Below the pieces are notes generated by a model. That model was given only the letters and a program-made list of their open reading frames with translations. It did not search any database and had not been told where the DNA came from. Shown in pieces: positions 62,801 to 64,000 of a stretch of 64,000 nt of DNA; the first letter of the stretch is position 1; every line of letters begins with the position of its first letter. This stretch comes from Setaria digitata (Eukaryota; Nematoda; Chromadorea; Rhabditida; Setariidae), in NCBI GenBank assembly GCA_003640385.1, contig RCAB01000272.1, positions 22,785 through 86,784 of the forward strand, in the 5' to 3' direction. A program made the position numbers and the translations under genes.

Positions 62801-63635
62801 AGTTTCCTGTCTATGTACCGGTTTCACATCCCTTAATTTAAATCACTTGTACAAATAAAGCGACAATATAAAACAGTGATTATGTGTAATGTGAGAAAAG
62901 GCAGTGACAACCTGTAAACCCAGTAAGCAAACTGTGGTAATGACATGATCTAATGGGATAGCATTTATTGATGGCAAGAAGTAAAAGTTTGCTTCGTACT
63001 GACGCCAAGAAAAGTAAAAAAAACCAATTAAATGGCTCCATATATTAATTGTTTCGTTGTTCCATTGAAATATCCTAAAATTACCAAAATTTACTTTGCT
63101 TCCATCGTAATAAATCAGTATTGTTGAAGAATGGAACATTATAGCCATCACTCATTAACTGATTTATAGCAAGAAAAAAACTAATGAATAATTTTGCTGG
63201 GATATTTTAAACAGAAAATTTAGTATAAAATCAGATATTAGTTACATGCTATTTTTTCTTTTTTTTTTTCGATGCGATTATTTCCTTTCATTTTTTCTAA
63301 TTGTAAGATTATTAATAAATGTATCACTTATTTGATCAAATTAATAATGAAACATGTTATAATTAATTAAAATTCTCAACGACTTTAAGGAAACATGTTG
63401 TTGACAATAAGAACATTATAGATGTAAAGTAATATATTGTAAATCTGTTTCAGGTAAGAGAAAAAAAGGAAAATTTTATTAGCATCAACCATTTCGCGTA
63501 TTGCATTCCGGATAGATAAGGCTGCCGGTAACCGGTATGAACATATTCATTTATCCAAAAACACGGTTCCACCTCATTTTTCTGCAACAATTTGCAGTAT
63601 TTCGGATGATATCTCCGAGTGGAAATATCAGTCAT
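59821..63635 (-). CDS. paqr-3: PAQR3-like seven-TM PAQR family protein
   Basis: Six exons (63490-63635, 62912-63074, 62101-62253, 60605-60814, 60272-60362, 59821-59987) join in phase to 309 residues (human PAQR3: 311). The N-terminal motif HTGYRQPYL precedes TM1. The family signature WNNETINIWSHLIGFFYF follows, then CMLFSSFYHIFG with the first metal-site His, LRIDIFGISAG with Asp, and FIGCSHQWWHVLV near the C-terminus with the HxxxH pair, so the Zn-binding set seen in PAQR structures is intact. The last segment (LDYLAIHRSHSNYC) is closest to PAQR3 (RKTG), a Golgi protein that tethers Raf. The other candidates are AdipoR-type members. The start is supported by a poly-pyrimidine TTTAG acceptor five bases upstream (AG complement at 63641-63642). 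The symbol is by homology. Confidence 0.92.
61479..61597 (+). repeat. diverged dispersed repeat, copy 2
   Basis: The counterpart of 58872-58986, lying in an intron of the PAQR3-like gene. It shows the same block order with substitutions and small indels. Confidence 0.6.
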
Positions 63636-64000
63636 GAATTCTAAAAAAAAAAAAGTACCAATATTTTAAAACATATACTTATTTTCAATAAATATTTCTA
63701 AATTTGTACACAGCGGAAAACTAAATTTCTGGAAGATCGTATATTTTTTAAGCAAACAAATTCATTAAATTTCTCGTTTAATGAAATTTGAAGAAAAAGA
63801 GAAAATCATGAAAAAGTAGACATCATTTTAAGTAGAACAATATATCAAACAAATATAATGAATCTATCTGATAGAAGTTACAGAATGGATATAGATAAAT
63901 TGTCAAGCTTATTTAGAATTTGTCCTGTAATCATGCTTTCGAGTTGCAAACTTGAAACCACTGTCAGTACAACGCATCTTATCAATTAAGAAGTAAACTA
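63636..64000. other. upstream of PAQR3-like gene, window end
   Basis: Contains the trans-splice acceptor and probable promoter of the PAQR3-like gene. No further gene recognised before the window ends. Confidence 0.4.

Overview
The window looks like a chromosomal segment of a parasitic nematode, most likely a filarial (Onchocercidae-type) worm. The evidence is AT-rich DNA full of poly(A)/poly(T) runs, genes broken into many short exons with TTTCAG-type acceptors, several start codons sitting just behind an unpaired acceptor (the signature of spliced-leader trans-splicing), and proteins resembling nematode or metazoan families (innexin, SPARC, PLC-delta, PAQR). I saw no rRNA, tRNA, CRISPR, plasmid or bacterial operon features. 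Exon models were built by hand from reading frames, GT/AG sites and phase continuity; no alignment software was used.

Layout, left to right: a partial unidentified gene (-) at the left edge; a tiny unidentified two-exon gene (-) near 0.8-1.1 kb; a DNAJC2/zuotin ribosome-associated J-protein (+, 1.5-5.8 kb); a complete 14-exon PLC-delta (-, 7.2-13.2 kb); an innexin gap-junction gene (+, 16.4-21.9 kb); SPARC/osteonectin (-, 24.0-28.5 kb); mitochondrial porin VDAC (-, 29.8-32.2 kb), head-to-head with a KIAA2013-type membrane protein (+, 32.6-36.3 kb); a p105-like NF-kB relative (-, 36.7-41.7 kb); the SSU-processome protein IMP4 (-, 43.1-45.2 kb); an unidentified small reading frame (-, 45.9-46.2 kb); two BPI/LBP-family genes arranged head-to-head (- 47.0-51.6 kb and + 51.8-54.1 kb); an ARMC10-like armadillo protein (+, 54.6-58.5 kb); and a PAQR3-like seven-TM receptor (-, 59.8-63.6 kb).

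These genes do not form one pathway. They are mostly housekeeping and signalling genes, and the BPI pair is the only obvious local gene family. The most interesting item is the p105-like gene. It keeps the Rel dimerisation (IPT) domain, six ankyrin repeats and a complete death domain. The DNA-binding half of its Rel domain is shortened and lacks the recognition loop. C. elegans is generally described as lacking NF-kB. Second is a tandem duplication inside one BPI gene that has produced two interchangeable 32-nt exons. Also notable are two near-perfect palindromes, a possible VDAC cassette exon, and three places where a single N is flanked by slightly different copies of the same sequence, which look like haplotypes laid end to end by the assembler.
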